Below, piece by piece: positions 17,854 through 26,772 of a stretch of DNA of 64,000 nt (within the stretch, counting starts at the first letter, position 1; each line of letters begins with the position of its first letter). A program made the position numbers and the translations under genes. The notes beneath the pieces are model-generated. The model saw only the letters and a program-made list of their open reading frames with translations, made no database searches and was not told the DNA's origin. This DNA comes from Gemmataceae bacterium. Lineage in GTDB: Bacteria; Planctomycetota; Planctomycetia; Gemmatales; Gemmataceae. The stretch covers positions 124,001-188,000 of the forward strand of contig JAHBXO010000005.1 in NCBI GenBank assembly GCA_019636445.1, given 5' to 3'.

Positions 17854-20800
17854 TCACACCTTCGCGAGTTGGCCCTTCGCGGATTCCTCGAGCTCCTTCT
17901 TGGGCTGGCCTTCACCGAGCATCAACAGCATCGGGCTGGCGACGTAGATCGACGAGAACGTCCCGACGATCACGCCGACCACCATCACGAAGGCGAACAG
18001 GTGGACGCCATCGCCTCCGAAGAAGTACAGCACGCCGACGACGAGGAAGACGGTCAACGACGCGAGAATCGTCCGGCTCAGGGTTTGGTTGATGCTGTCG
18101 TTGATGATTTTTTCGGTGAGCAGCGGGTTCTTGCCGCGGACTTCGCGGATGCGGTCGAACACCACGATCGTGTCGTTCACCGAATAGCCGACCAGCGTCA
18201 GCAGGGCGGCGACGGCGGCGAGGTCGATCTTGAAGTCCTGAATCTGGAAGACCGTGCCGAGCACCGGCATCAGGTGCAGGTAGTGGCAGGCGGCGATGAT
18301 GCCGAGCGTGAAGCAGAGGTCGTGCACGAGGCAAAGCACGGCGGCGAGGCCGAAGGTCCACGAACCGAACCGGAACCAGAGGTAGAGCAGGATCGCGATC
18401 CAGCTCGCGATGATGGCGAACAGGGCGCGGGACTGGGTCTCCCGGGCGAGGGCGGCATCGAAGGTTTCGAGGCGATCGGGCACGGGGCGGGATTCCACGG
18501 CGGACGCCAGTTCCGTCAGGATGTCGTCGAGCGCCGCCCGGTCCTTCACTTCCTCATTCGTCTTCTTGAGGAACGGCACCGCGCCGATAATCGATCCGAC
18601 GGCGGCCTGGTTCGAGAACCGCCCGACCAGATTCTCGACCTCCACCGCGTCCTTGAGCGCTGCAAATTCCGTGTTCGCGGAGATGTCGAGCGTCATGGTC
18701 GTGTACTTGCTGGTGGCGTCCTCGCGGGCGCGTTCGGGCGTGTCGGCGGCCGAACGAACCGGAGCCAGCGCGAAGGTCGCACCGGCGTTGGGTTTCCGGT
18801 TCTTGACCGCGAAAATGCGGTTGAGCAAGGATTGCACATACGACACCGACGCCGGCTTCGTGAAGGTCAGCGTCGCGGTCATGTCGCGCGTTTCCCACTT
18901 TTCGAGCTTCGGCAGATCCATCAGCGGCTCGCCCTTGTCATCGCGGAGCAACCGGTCGAGCATGGCCTGCACGAGTTCCTTTTCCTTTTCGGTCGTGCGG
19001 ACGGTGAACGACTTCGACTGACCGGGAGCGAGTTGATCGTCGCCCATCGCGGTGACCTTCACTTGCTCGACCGACACGTCGGGCAGCCGCCGGACGCGTT
19101 CGCGAACCTCGTCGGCACCACTCGGTTTGTTGGCGAACGTGACGACGATCGGCTTGGGATCGGCTTCGTACACGATTTCCCAGGTGTTGGCGCTGCCGCC
19201 GCTTTCCGTGGAGAGTTCGCGGACTTCCTTGACTTTGAGCTTCTCCTCCTGGCGTTTTTCGGCGAGGAGATCGAGAAGTCCCGGTTTGCCGTCGGCGGCG
19301 CTCAGGCCCCGGGCGTCGGCGAGCCGGCCACCGTAGACAGTCCCGCCGCGGAAGTCGACGTTGAGGACGTTGTTGCCGCGTGCGAGGAACAGGCCGAGTC
19401 CGAGGAACGTCACGGTGGCGGTGGCCACGAAGATCGGCTTGCGGATCTTCATGAAGTCGATGTTCGGACGACTGAACAGCTTCATCATTCGGAGTTCGCG
19501 GAGCCAGCGGCGATGGTGCCAGTAATCGAAGATCAGCCGCGTGACATAGAGCGAAGTGAAGAGGCTGATGATCAGGCCGACGGTGAGGCTGACGGCGAAG
19601 CCCTTGAGGTTGTCGTTGCCGAAGACGAAGAGAACGATGGCCGTGAAGATGCTGGACACGTGGGTGTCGATGATGGTGGGCAGTGCGCGGTCGTAGCCGG
19701 CGCGAAGGGCCGCCATGATAGTGGCGCCCTTCTCGCGTTCCTCACGGAGGCGTTCGTAGATGAGCACGTTGGCGTCGACCGCCATGCCGAGCATCAGCAC
19801 GATGCCGGCGAGGCCGGCCAGCGTGAACGCGGCATTGACCGAAACCATGAATCCGACGGTCAGCAACAGGTTGATGAGCAGTGCGATGCAGGCGACGATG
19901 CCGGCGAAGCGGTAGTAGACGATCATGAACGCCATGACCGCGCCGAACGCGAGAACGACGGAGAAAAGCCCCTTGGTCTTCGTATCCTCGCCGAGCGTCG
20001 AGCCGACGGAATTCTCGCTGACGGGGTTCGGCTTCAACTCGGCAGTCAGCGCACCGGAACGGAAGATGTAAACCATCCGGTCGACAAGGTCCTTGGTGAA
20101 CTTGCCGGTGATCTGGCCTTGTGCGGTGATCTGGCTGTTGAGTTGCGGCGCGGACACCACCTTGCCGTCGAGGATGGCGGCGAGGTGGCGGACGGTCTGG
20201 TTCGCGGTGGGTCGGTTGCGACCGGTCACCTGGCCGAACTTCGAGGCGCCCGCGGCGTTGAAGCGGAAGCCGATCGACCAATCGAGGTTTTGTTGTTCCG
20301 GGAAGGCGTTGAGCGTAATGCTGTCGCCGATCTTGACCTGATCCATGTCGGAGACACGGGTCAGGATGAAGTATTCGACTTCCTTGCCGGCCTCTTCCTT
20401 CGTGGGGACTTCCTTGATGAAGTCACGGCTGTAGAGGACGAACGAACCGCGTTCGCCGCGCTCGTTGTTGTCGCCGAAGGGAACCGCCCGGCCGCGGGCC
20501 GCCGCCATTTGCTGCCAGCGGGAACTATTGCTGCCGTTTGTTAGGCCGAGCGACGCACGTTCTTCTTTGCTGAGTTCGACCCATTCGTATTTGACGTTCT
20601 CGGCATCGGTCCCGTTGATCGACACGCGGTAATCGCTGCGTGGCGGGGCGGGCGGGGGAGTGCCGGCCTTGGCGTCCTTCTCGGCCTGATCGGCGGGATA
20701 CTTGTTGTTGAGCAGATCGATCGCTTCCTCGAAGGCTTCTTTGTCGTCGGTGTCGTTCGCGAGAATGCGGAACTCCAGCACGCCGACGCGTGAAACGAGG

Positions 20801-21177
20801 TCCTTCACTTCCTGCACGAAGTCCTCGGTGCCGCTTTCTTTCTTCTTCTTGCCAGGCGTAAACGGGACAAGGATTTCGATGCGCGAGCCGCCAACGGGGC
20901 GGATGATGACGTTCTTGGTGTCGACGGGGTCGATACGCCGCTTGAGAGACTCGGCGAGGCGATGCATGTCCTCGCTGGAGAGTCCGCGCTCCGCGGTATC
21001 GGCCGAATCGGAACCGGACTTCCCGGCCTGGGTCTTGGCGAGGTCTACCTCATAGACGAGGATGGTCCCGCCGGCGAGGTCGATCCCCTTGCGGTACGTA
21101 CCGAAATAGGCGGCGGCTCCAAAGAGCACCGTTGGGATCAGGCAGATCAACAGGCCACGGAGGAAGTTGCGTTGCAT
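17854..21177 (-). CDS. secDF: Fused protein translocase subunit SecDF
   Basis: A 1107-residue SecD-SecF fusion in the cytoplasmic membrane; SecDF uses the proton gradient to help pull exported proteins through SecYEG. The SecD half has an N-terminal helix (LLICLIPTVLFGAAAYF), GIDLAGGT, a periplasmic P1 region and a five-helix block beginning FSVVLAFGAVMAFMIVYYRFAG with GMAVDANVLIYERLREE. The SecF half begins at about residue 560 with a second lead helix and NVLNVDFRGGT, then a helix block with GYSVNDTIVVFDRIREVRGK. The periplasmic parts are longer than usual, with charged insertions (GKKKKESGTE). It follows yajC by 42 bp, as in many sec operons. Confidence 0.95.
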   Translation of the reverse strand: MQRNFLRGLLICLIPTVLFGAAAYFGTYRKGIDLAGGTILVYEVDLAKTQAGKSGSDSADTAERGLSSEDMHRLAESLKRRIDPVDTKNVIIRPVGGSRIEILVPFTPGKKKKESGTEDFVQEVKDLVSRVGVLEFRILANDTDDKEAFEEAIDLLNNKYPADQAEKDAKAGTPPPAPPRSDYRVSINGTDAENVKYEWVELSKEERASLGLTNGSNSSRWQQMAAARGRAVPFGDNNERGERGSFVLYSRDFIKEVPTKEEAGKEVEYFILTRVSDMDQVKIGDSITLNAFPEQQNLDWSIGFRFNAAGASKFGQVTGRNRPTANQTVRHLAAILDGKVVSAPQLNSQITAQGQITGKFTKDLVDRMVYIFRSGALTAELKPNPVSENSVGSTLGEDTKTKGLFSVVLAFGAVMAFMIVYYRFAGIVACIALLINLLLTVGFMVSVNAAFTLAGLAGIVLMLGMAVDANVLIYERLREEREKGATIMAALRAGYDRALPTIIDTHVSSIFTAIVLFVFGNDNLKGFAVSLTVGLIISLFTSLYVTRLIFDYWHHRRWLRELRMMKLFSRPNIDFMKIRKPIFVATATVTFLGLGLFLARGNNVLNVDFRGGTVYGGRLADARGLSAADGKPGLLDLLAEKRQEEKLKVKEVRELSTESGGSANTWEIVYEADPKPIVVTFANKPSGADEVRERVRRLPDVSVEQVKVTAMGDDQLAPGQSKSFTVRTTEKEKELVQAMLDRLLRDDKGEPLMDLPKLEKWETRDMTATLTFTKPASVSYVQSLLNRIFAVKNRKPNAGATFALAPVRSAADTPERAREDATSKYTTMTLDISANTEFAALKDAVEVENLVGRFSNQAAVGSIIGAVPFLKKTNEEVKDRAALDDILTELASAVESRPVPDRLETFDAALARETQSRALFAIIASWIAILLYLWFRFGSWTFGLAAVLCLVHDLCFTLGIIAACHYLHLMPVLGTVFQIQDFKIDLAAVAALLTLVGYSVNDTIVVFDRIREVRGKNPLLTEKIINDSINQTLSRTILASLTVFLVVGVLYFFGGDGVHLFAFVMVVGVIVGTFSSIYVASPMLLMLGEGQPKKELEESAKGQLAKV

Positions 21178-21219
21178 GGCGTCCGATACCGATAGATCGT
21201 TCGGGAATGTTGGGGGAAG

Positions 21220-21582
21220 TTAGGCTTTGGCCGCTTCGGCGTCGTCCTGGCCCAGCACGCGGGCGATGGAGCTGCGGGTGACGCGGAGCTTGGTGTCGCC
21301 GGAACGGATGGTGATTTCGTCCTCGTTGTCCTTGATCGTCACGATTGTGCCGATGATGCCCGAGGAGGTAATGATCTTGGCGCCGGTCTTTGTTGCCGAC
21401 TGGAGTTCCTGTTGCTGACGGCGTTGCTGGCGCGCCGGCAGAATGAACAGGAAAACCACCATCATGCCGAACATCAGGAAGATGAACATCGGATCGCCGA
21501 GCGGTCCGGGCGCGGCCTTCTTGGCGGCCGCGGGGTCGGCGGGTTGATCCGGGGCTTGGGCGACTAGCATGTAAGACGACAT
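21220..21582 (-). CDS. yajC: Preprotein translocase subunit YajC
   Basis: A 120-residue protein with an N-terminal Pro/Ala-rich part, one membrane helix (PMFIFLMFGMMVVFLFILP) followed by RQQRRQQQEL, and a small cytoplasmic beta domain (LQSATKTGAKIITSSGIIGTIVTI). This is the YajC pattern; YajC associates with SecDF. The ATG at 21582 (MSSYMLVAQ) gives the usual family length. It is directly upstream of secDF, and the two form a sec accessory operon. Confidence 0.93.
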   Translation of the reverse strand: MSSYMLVAQAPDQPADPAAAKKAAPGPLGDPMFIFLMFGMMVVFLFILPARQQRRQQQELQSATKTGAKIITSSGIIGTIVTIKDNEDEITIRSGDTKLRVTRSSIARVLGQDDAEAAKA

Positions 21583-21725
21583 TGGCGGTGCAATCTCGGT
21601 CGGCGAAATCGGAACTATCGTTCTAGGACGGGAGGCCGAAAACGCCCACCCACGCGCGATTTCCCGCGATCCCAGCCGGACGCGCGGCAGGCCGATTCTC
21701 GCCGCGCGACGAGGATTTTGCTGTT

Positions 21726-23288
21726 TTATCCGGCTTTGAGGGCGTCGATCGGCTCGATCCGGCTGGCGCGACGGGCGGGATAGACCGCCGCCAGCGTGGT
21801 GACGACTGCGGCCGAACCGAACGTCGCCAGGCACAACCAGGGCGGGAACTCGAAGATCGAGGCGGAGATCATCGACTCGCCCCGCATCTGTCGCTGGATC
21901 TCCGCACGAACGAGGCCATCCGCCGGACCGGCGGCCAGCCGCGCCAGTGCCAGTCCGACCGCGCCGCCGACCGTGCCGATGACCGAACCTTCGAGAAGGA
22001 ACAAAGCGAGAATTTGCCGCCGGCTGGCGCCGAGCGCCTTCAGGATACCGATCTCGCGCGTGCGCTCGACGACATTCGTGACGAGCGTGTTCGTAATACC
22101 GATGGCGGCGACGATCAGCGAAATCCAAGAAAAGACATTCAGTCCGACGGCGATGGACGTCACCTCGCGCCGGGCGTTGTCGTACCATCGCAACGACGAA
22201 TTCACGGTGAAGCCGCGTGCCTCGATCGCCGCGACAACGGCCGGGAGGTCGCCGCCGGGTCGTACCTTCACTTCGGCGTGATCGAACCGGCCGTCGTCCA
22301 ACCCGTGCAGCTGCCGCACGATGCGGTCCCCGCCGGACGCGTTCGCGAACACGGCCCCCTGATTGAGGTACCATAATCCGTTCTTCTGTTCGGCCGGCGT
22401 CGGTGCACGATAGACGCCGACGATCCTGAACGTGTCGACGGAGGGATACCGGCCGGGCTTCGCAGGCGCCTCCGGCGGCGCGAGCAGCTTGCGCAGTTCG
22501 GCCTTTTCGGTGTCGGCGAGGCTGGAACGGTCGATGAGGCGTGGCAGCTCGGCGAGCAGTTTCAACAACAGCAACCCCTGGCGCGTGTCGAGCGAGCCGG
22601 CGAACCCGCTGCCGAGGCTGGCGAGCAGCGACTGCGGACGGTCGAGTCTCGATCCGCCGAGTTCGACCGTCAGCGTTGCGCCGAGCGAGTCGGCAAGCTC
22701 GTTATCCGTGCGGCGGCCGAGGTCGTAGAGGAGCATTTCGGGCACGACGACTTCGCGTTCTTCTCCTTCGCGTGGTGCGCGGCCGGCGACGACGAGCCGT
22801 TCAATGTCCGGTCGGTCGCAGCGCATGGCGACGAACAGCGCCGACTGGCGGCGTTCGCCAAGTTGCATGACCCCGTGCGCCTGGCGATAGGTACGAACGG
22901 TGTCGACGTCGGGAAGTGCCGCGATCTCGGCGAGAACTGCAGGCGTGAGGGGCGTGGCGGGCCGCGCGGGCATCGACTGCCGCGCGCGGCGCTCCAGTGA
23001 CTCCTTCAGCCGGGCGCCGCGCTCGGCGTTCACGCCGTCGGGCACGGCCACGGCGTCCGCCGGCGGATCGTCGGTCGGCCGCATCGGCCCCGTGGAGACG
23101 TTCACATCCCAGAAACCGGGGCGCGAATGAAATTCGTTCGTAATGACGCGGCGCAGGCCGACGCCCAGCGAGAGGCTGAACGCAAGCGACGTGGCACCGA
23201 CCGCGACGCCGAGCACCGTCAGGAACGTGCGGACCTTTTGCCGACGCAGTCCACCGAGCGCGAAAAGCAGAAGATCCATGAATCGCAT
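21726..23288 (-). CDS. FtsX/MacB-type ABC transporter permease
   Basis: A 520-residue membrane protein. It has an N-terminal helix (RRQKVRTFLTVLGVAVGATSLAF), a large periplasmic domain (about 50-380) and three C-terminal helices, including FSWISLIVAAIGITNTLVTNVVERTREIGILKALGASRRQI, the hallmark of the FtsX domain. The end ARRASRIEPIDALKAG is also typical. MacB-type permeases work by mechanotransmission with a LolD-like ATPase; no ATPase gene is adjacent, so the partner must be encoded elsewhere. ATG 23288 (MRFMDLLLFALGG) is chosen although the frame stays open far upstream, antisense to the kinase gene; that extension has no homology signal. Confidence 0.88.
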   Translation of the reverse strand: MRFMDLLLFALGGLRRQKVRTFLTVLGVAVGATSLAFSLSLGVGLRRVITNEFHSRPGFWDVNVSTGPMRPTDDPPADAVAVPDGVNAERGARLKESLERRARQSMPARPATPLTPAVLAEIAALPDVDTVRTYRQAHGVMQLGERRQSALFVAMRCDRPDIERLVVAGRAPREGEEREVVVPEMLLYDLGRRTDNELADSLGATLTVELGGSRLDRPQSLLASLGSGFAGSLDTRQGLLLLKLLAELPRLIDRSSLADTEKAELRKLLAPPEAPAKPGRYPSVDTFRIVGVYRAPTPAEQKNGLWYLNQGAVFANASGGDRIVRQLHGLDDGRFDHAEVKVRPGGDLPAVVAAIEARGFTVNSSLRWYDNARREVTSIAVGLNVFSWISLIVAAIGITNTLVTNVVERTREIGILKALGASRRQILALFLLEGSVIGTVGGAVGLALARLAAGPADGLVRAEIQRQMRGESMISASIFEFPPWLCLATFGSAAVVTTLAAVYPARRASRIEPIDALKAG

Positions 23289-23381
23289 GGTGCGTCGATA
23301 CTCCGACGGAACGCGGGCAATTCCTTTGACACCCGAGATTTGAAGGTATAGCCTACGGAGCATCGCCCGCGCGGTGACAAC

Positions 23382-25349
23382 GTGGACACGCCTCGCCATT
23401 GTCAGCGGTGCCGGCTGCCGCTGCCCGAACACCTCTCCGACGGCACCTGCCCGTCTTGCGGCTCGGCATTGGCTCCGAACGCCGACACGCCCCAGGCCGC
23501 CGAAACCCCGCGCGACGCGGACGAAGCTTTCGCCGTCGACAGCGGCGACCCCAATCTGACCGGCACGCACGTTCCCTCGACCATGGCGGAGGAGCGGCCG
23601 TCGAAGCCGCGGCCGCGATTCGTCCCGCCGGACATTCCGAACCACACGGATTTCGAACTGATCGGCGGCGGCGGCATGGGCACCGTCTATCGCGCCATCC
23701 AGCGCCCGACCGACCGCACCGTCGCCGTGAAGGTGATGCACCCGATGGCGTCCTCGAGCCATCTGCGCGAGCGATTCGTGAACGAGGTGCGGGCGCACGC
23801 GCGGATTTCGCATCCCGGCGTGGTGCCGATCCATGAGGTCGGCGAATGCGCGAACGGGCCGTACTTCACGATGGAGTACATCCCCGGCGGCACGCTGGCG
23901 GACCGGATCAAGAAGGGGCCGATCGAAGCGCGGGACGCCGCGCGATTGATCGCGGACGCCGCCGACGCCGTCGCGGCTGCGCACGGTCAGGGCATCATCC
24001 ACCGCGATCTGAAGCCTTCGAACATCCTCCTCGACCGCGACGGCACGGTAAAGGTCACGGATTTCGGCCTCGCCCGACATGCGAACCACGACGAACTCAC
24101 GCAAACCGGCATCGTCGTCGGGACACCGAGCTACATGTCGCCGGAACAGGCCAGCGGCGAACCCGACCGCTTGACGGCGGCGGCGGACATCTATGGACTG
24201 GGCGCGACGCTCTACCACCTGCTCACGGGACAACCACCGCACAAACGCGCCAGCGCCGCCGAAACGGTGCGGAAGATCGCCACGCATGCGCTGGCCCCGC
24301 CGCGTACGCTCGTGCCCGGCCTCTGCCCCATCCTCGACGCGGTCGTGATGAAGTCGCTGGCACGCGACCCGCGCGACCGGTACGAATCGAGTGCCGCGTT
24401 CGCGCAGGACCTGCGGAACTGGATCGCCGGCGAACCGACCGTGGCACGCCCGCTGACACAACGGGAACGATTGGCGCGCGGGATCCGGCGGAACCGTGTC
24501 GCCCTCGCGGCGGCGGTGCTGCTCACGCTGCTGACCGTCGCGGCGGCGATTGTACGGCGCGAGAGCGACCCGAAGCGGCAAATCCTCGGTGCGCTCGAAG
24601 CCGGTCGGCCGGCGACGATCGTCGGCGTATCGGGCCGGCCGAAATGGCACCGCTGGTTGCTCGGCGAAGACCTCTTCGAAGACACCGAATACGGCGACCG
24701 CGTCACGCAGTTCCGTGCCAAGCGCCTCAGCCTGCTCGCCCTGCTCGACGAGTCGCCGATCGAGGCCTACCGCTACACGGTTGATCTCCGCATGATCGCC
24801 GGTTCCGCCGGCGCGGGGACCGCCACCGGCAATCCCCGCTATTTTCAAGGGCTTTTCTTTGGTCATCAGGCGCATCAAGCCGCATCCGGCGAATCGGTCG
24901 ACCTCGCCTTCACCGTCGAATTCAACGAATACTCGCCCGTCGGCGGCGACCGGCAAAAGATCCTCTCGAAGCTGCGAGTGGACGCCCACTTGCCCGGGCA
25001 AGGCCCCAGCCCGAAATCGCCCAAGCTGATAACGCTCGCACCCAGCGCAAGCTTCCGTTCGACCGACGGCGGCGAAATCCCCCAATGGCGCACGCTGGCG
25101 ATCGACGTACGCCCCACCGGCGTCGTCGCCCGTTGGCGCAACGCCGACGGAACGGAGACGATCGTCTTCGACATGGCCGCCGAGCGATTCCGCCAGATGC
25201 TGGCGACGGCGCAGGCGAACCTCGACGACTCCTTCGGCCCCGGCGTCGTGACGCTCGCGCCTTGGTCGCCGCGCCAGCCATTGGGCATCATGGGCATGCA
25301 AGCCACCATCGCGTTCCGCAACGCGACCATTGAACCGTTGAAGGACTGA
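23382..25349 (+). CDS. Ser/Thr protein kinase with N-terminal zinc ribbon and C-terminal beta-rich domain
   Basis: A 655-residue kinase starting at a GTG. The first 26 residues form a two-knuckle zinc ribbon (Cys7, Cys10, Cys23, Cys26). The kinase domain begins about residue 90 (LIGGGGMGTVYRA), with VAVK, HRDLKPSN, DFGLAR and GTPSYMSPEQ all intact. A membrane helix (VALAAAVLLTLLTVAAAIV, about 370-390) separates it from a 260-residue extracytoplasmic region rich in beta strands (VDLRMIAGSAGAG, LAFTVEFNEYSPVGG, WRTLAIDVRPTGVVARW) that looks like a concanavalin-like fold; that assignment is inference. It is 93 bp from the divergent permease gene and is followed by two small genes that may belong to the same unit. 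Confidence 0.92.
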   Translation: MDTPRHCQRCRLPLPEHLSDGTCPSCGSALAPNADTPQAAETPRDADEAFAVDSGDPNLTGTHVPSTMAEERPSKPRPRFVPPDIPNHTDFELIGGGGMGTVYRAIQRPTDRTVAVKVMHPMASSSHLRERFVNEVRAHARISHPGVVPIHEVGECANGPYFTMEYIPGGTLADRIKKGPIEARDAARLIADAADAVAAAHGQGIIHRDLKPSNILLDRDGTVKVTDFGLARHANHDELTQTGIVVGTPSYMSPEQASGEPDRLTAAADIYGLGATLYHLLTGQPPHKRASAAETVRKIATHALAPPRTLVPGLCPILDAVVMKSLARDPRDRYESSAAFAQDLRNWIAGEPTVARPLTQRERLARGIRRNRVALAAAVLLTLLTVAAAIVRRESDPKRQILGALEAGRPATIVGVSGRPKWHRWLLGEDLFEDTEYGDRVTQFRAKRLSLLALLDESPIEAYRYTVDLRMIAGSAGAGTATGNPRYFQGLFFGHQAHQAASGESVDLAFTVEFNEYSPVGGDRQKILSKLRVDAHLPGQGPSPKSPKLITLAPSASFRSTDGGEIPQWRTLAIDVRPTGVVARWRNADGTETIVFDMAAERFRQMLATAQANLDDSFGPGVVTLAPWSPRQPLGIMGMQATIAFRNATIEPLKD

Positions 25350-25375
25350 TTCTCACCCCAGGGAGATTCGAACCG

Positions 25376-25753
25376 ATGGCACTTCAGATCGACATCGAAT
25401 GGCCGGAGACCGGCAACCCGGTCGGCCGGAGGTTCACTGTCTCCGGCAGCGTTTGGGACGATTCGGAAAAGGTCGTGGTCCGCGCCGTGCCCGCCGACGT
25501 CGAATGCACGCTCACCGGCGGCGGCAACACGTACACGAACAAGACGACCATTACGCTTCCCGCCGCGGGCGCGACGGTACAATGGGAAGTCCCGCTGCCC
25601 ACCGGCATGGGCCAGATCGCCATCGGCACCTATTCGCTCACCGCGGTGCTGAAACTCGCGACCAATCCGCCATCGGATCAGGAAGACAACATCCAGGTGC
25701 AGGCGGGCGGTCCGTCGCATCCCGAGGTCCAAGTCGCCATCTTCGAGGAATAA
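25376..25753 (+). CDS. Small Ig-like beta-sandwich protein, unknown
   Basis: A 125-residue protein without signal peptide. Alternating hydrophobic strands (RRFTVSGSVWDDSEKVVVRAVP, TTITLPAAGATVQWEVPLP, AIGTYSLTAVLKL) suggest an immunoglobulin-like sandwich. An upstream GGGAG at about 13 nt supports the ATG at 25376. It lies 26 bp after the kinase stop and 5 bp before the next small gene, so the three are probably co-transcribed. A kinase substrate or sensor accessory is only a possibility from context. The family is not recognised. Confidence 0.7.
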   Translation: MALQIDIEWPETGNPVGRRFTVSGSVWDDSEKVVVRAVPADVECTLTGGGNTYTNKTTITLPAAGATVQWEVPLPTGMGQIAIGTYSLTAVLKLATNPPSDQEDNIQVQAGGPSHPEVQVAIFEE

Positions 25754-25758
25754 CGCCC

Positions 25759-26019
25759 ATGCCCGCGCAAAAGGTCAAGGTCGAAATCAAGGCCATCAAG
25801 CCGAACATCTTGGGCGTGCTCTGCACGACCTTCAAGGCCGTCGAGGTCGGCCAGGGTGCGAACAAACGCGTCAAGTTCCGAATGCACGACAGCAAGACCG
25901 CGCTCTCCGGCACCGTCGAATTGAATCATCCCGGCAAGGGCGGGCTTGTGAGCGTCATGGGGATCAACGCGAACACGCGCGTGGTGTTCAGTTCGCTGCG
26001 CCGCCTGAAGAAGAGCTAG
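25759..26019 (+). CDS. Small basic protein, unknown
   Basis: An 86-residue Lys/Arg-rich protein (net positive; KVKVEIKAIKPNILGVL, GANKRVKFRMH, SSLRRLKKS). It appears all-beta with no signal peptide. The start ATG lies 5 bp after the previous stop. Its last 32 bp overlap the convergent HD-hydrolase gene. The family is not recognised; a basic surface may point to nucleic-acid or phosphate binding, which is speculative. Confidence 0.65.
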   Translation: MPAQKVKVEIKAIKPNILGVLCTTFKAVEVGQGANKRVKFRMHDSKTALSGTVELNHPGKGGLVSVMGINANTRVVFSSLRRLKKS

Positions 26020-26659
26020 CGCGGAGTTCGGCCAGTTCGGCGGTCAGGTTGCCTCGCGCCGCCGCCTCGGCCTCCAGAAACATCGCTTCGGTCCGGTAGA
26101 GCCGCGGCCGTGCGAGGAAGCGTTCCAGCACGGCCGCGCGGCCGGCGCGGTAAGCCGCGTCCGGCACATGCGCGTACTCGCGCCGGATCGCGTCCGCGTA
26201 GCGTCGATAACGGGCCGCGCCCGCTGCCAGAATCGCCAAGTCCGCGTCCAGCAGCACGTCCGCGTCCGGGTCCGACGGGTGTTCACGGTGGTCCGTCGCG
26301 AGTATCAGTTTCGCAACGCGTTCGATGCGCGATTCCTCCAGCCCCAACCCCATCAATTCGAGTTTCGCAAGCTCCGCGCTGCGAACCTCGTTGTCTCCGG
26401 CGGTTGGATCGTAGACGACGTCATGGAACCAGGCCGCCAGAGCCACCGCTATCGGATCGGTGCAATGTCGCGCGAGTCGGCCGACGACCTTCAGCACCTC
26501 GCCGACATGTTCGAGGTTGTGGTAGTGCCGGTGAGGTTCGGAATGCGCGGCGACAAGCCGGTCGAAGACCGGATAGGCTGCCACCGATTCGACGCCGAGA
26601 GAATCAAGGAATCGGACCCATTGCGTCTGGAGCGCATCGAGGCGTTCGGGCGAGATCAT
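25988..26659 (-). CDS. HD-domain phosphohydrolase (COG4339-like)
   Basis: A 223-residue protein. HYHNLEHVGEVL near residue 45 and AAWFHDVVYDP near 75 supply the His and HD metal ligands, and ILATDHREHPSDPDADVLLDADLAIL near 118 supplies the later Asp residues typical of 'predicted metal-dependent HD superfamily phosphohydrolases'. Substrates of this group are not established. The ATG at 26659 begins MISPERLDALQ, a usual start for the family. The last 32 bp overlap the small plus-strand gene. Divergent from the oxidoreductase. Confidence 0.85.
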   Translation of the reverse strand: MISPERLDALQTQWVRFLDSLGVESVAAYPVFDRLVAAHSEPHRHYHNLEHVGEVLKVVGRLARHCTDPIAVALAAWFHDVVYDPTAGDNEVRSAELAKLELMGLGLEESRIERVAKLILATDHREHPSDPDADVLLDADLAILAAGAARYRRYADAIRREYAHVPDAAYRAGRAAVLERFLARPRLYRTEAMFLEAEAAARGNLTAELAELRASSSSGGAAN

Positions 26660-26772
26660 GGCCGAATTCTACGCATCGGTTCGCGACTGAACGAACGAAT
26701 CGGCGGCCCGCGCCCTTCAACAATCCCGACCGATCGACTAAACTGCAAGAAACTACCTCGGAGCCGATCGTT

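Noticed and set aside
17869..20544. An 891-residue plus-strand frame opposite secDF
   Set aside because: It has no domain signals, and secDF on the other strand is complete and well conserved.
23289..25301. The upstream part of the long minus-strand frame that ends in the FtsX/MacB permease
   Set aside because: It lies antisense to an intact kinase gene and reads as Arg-rich noise. The permease starts naturally at 23288.
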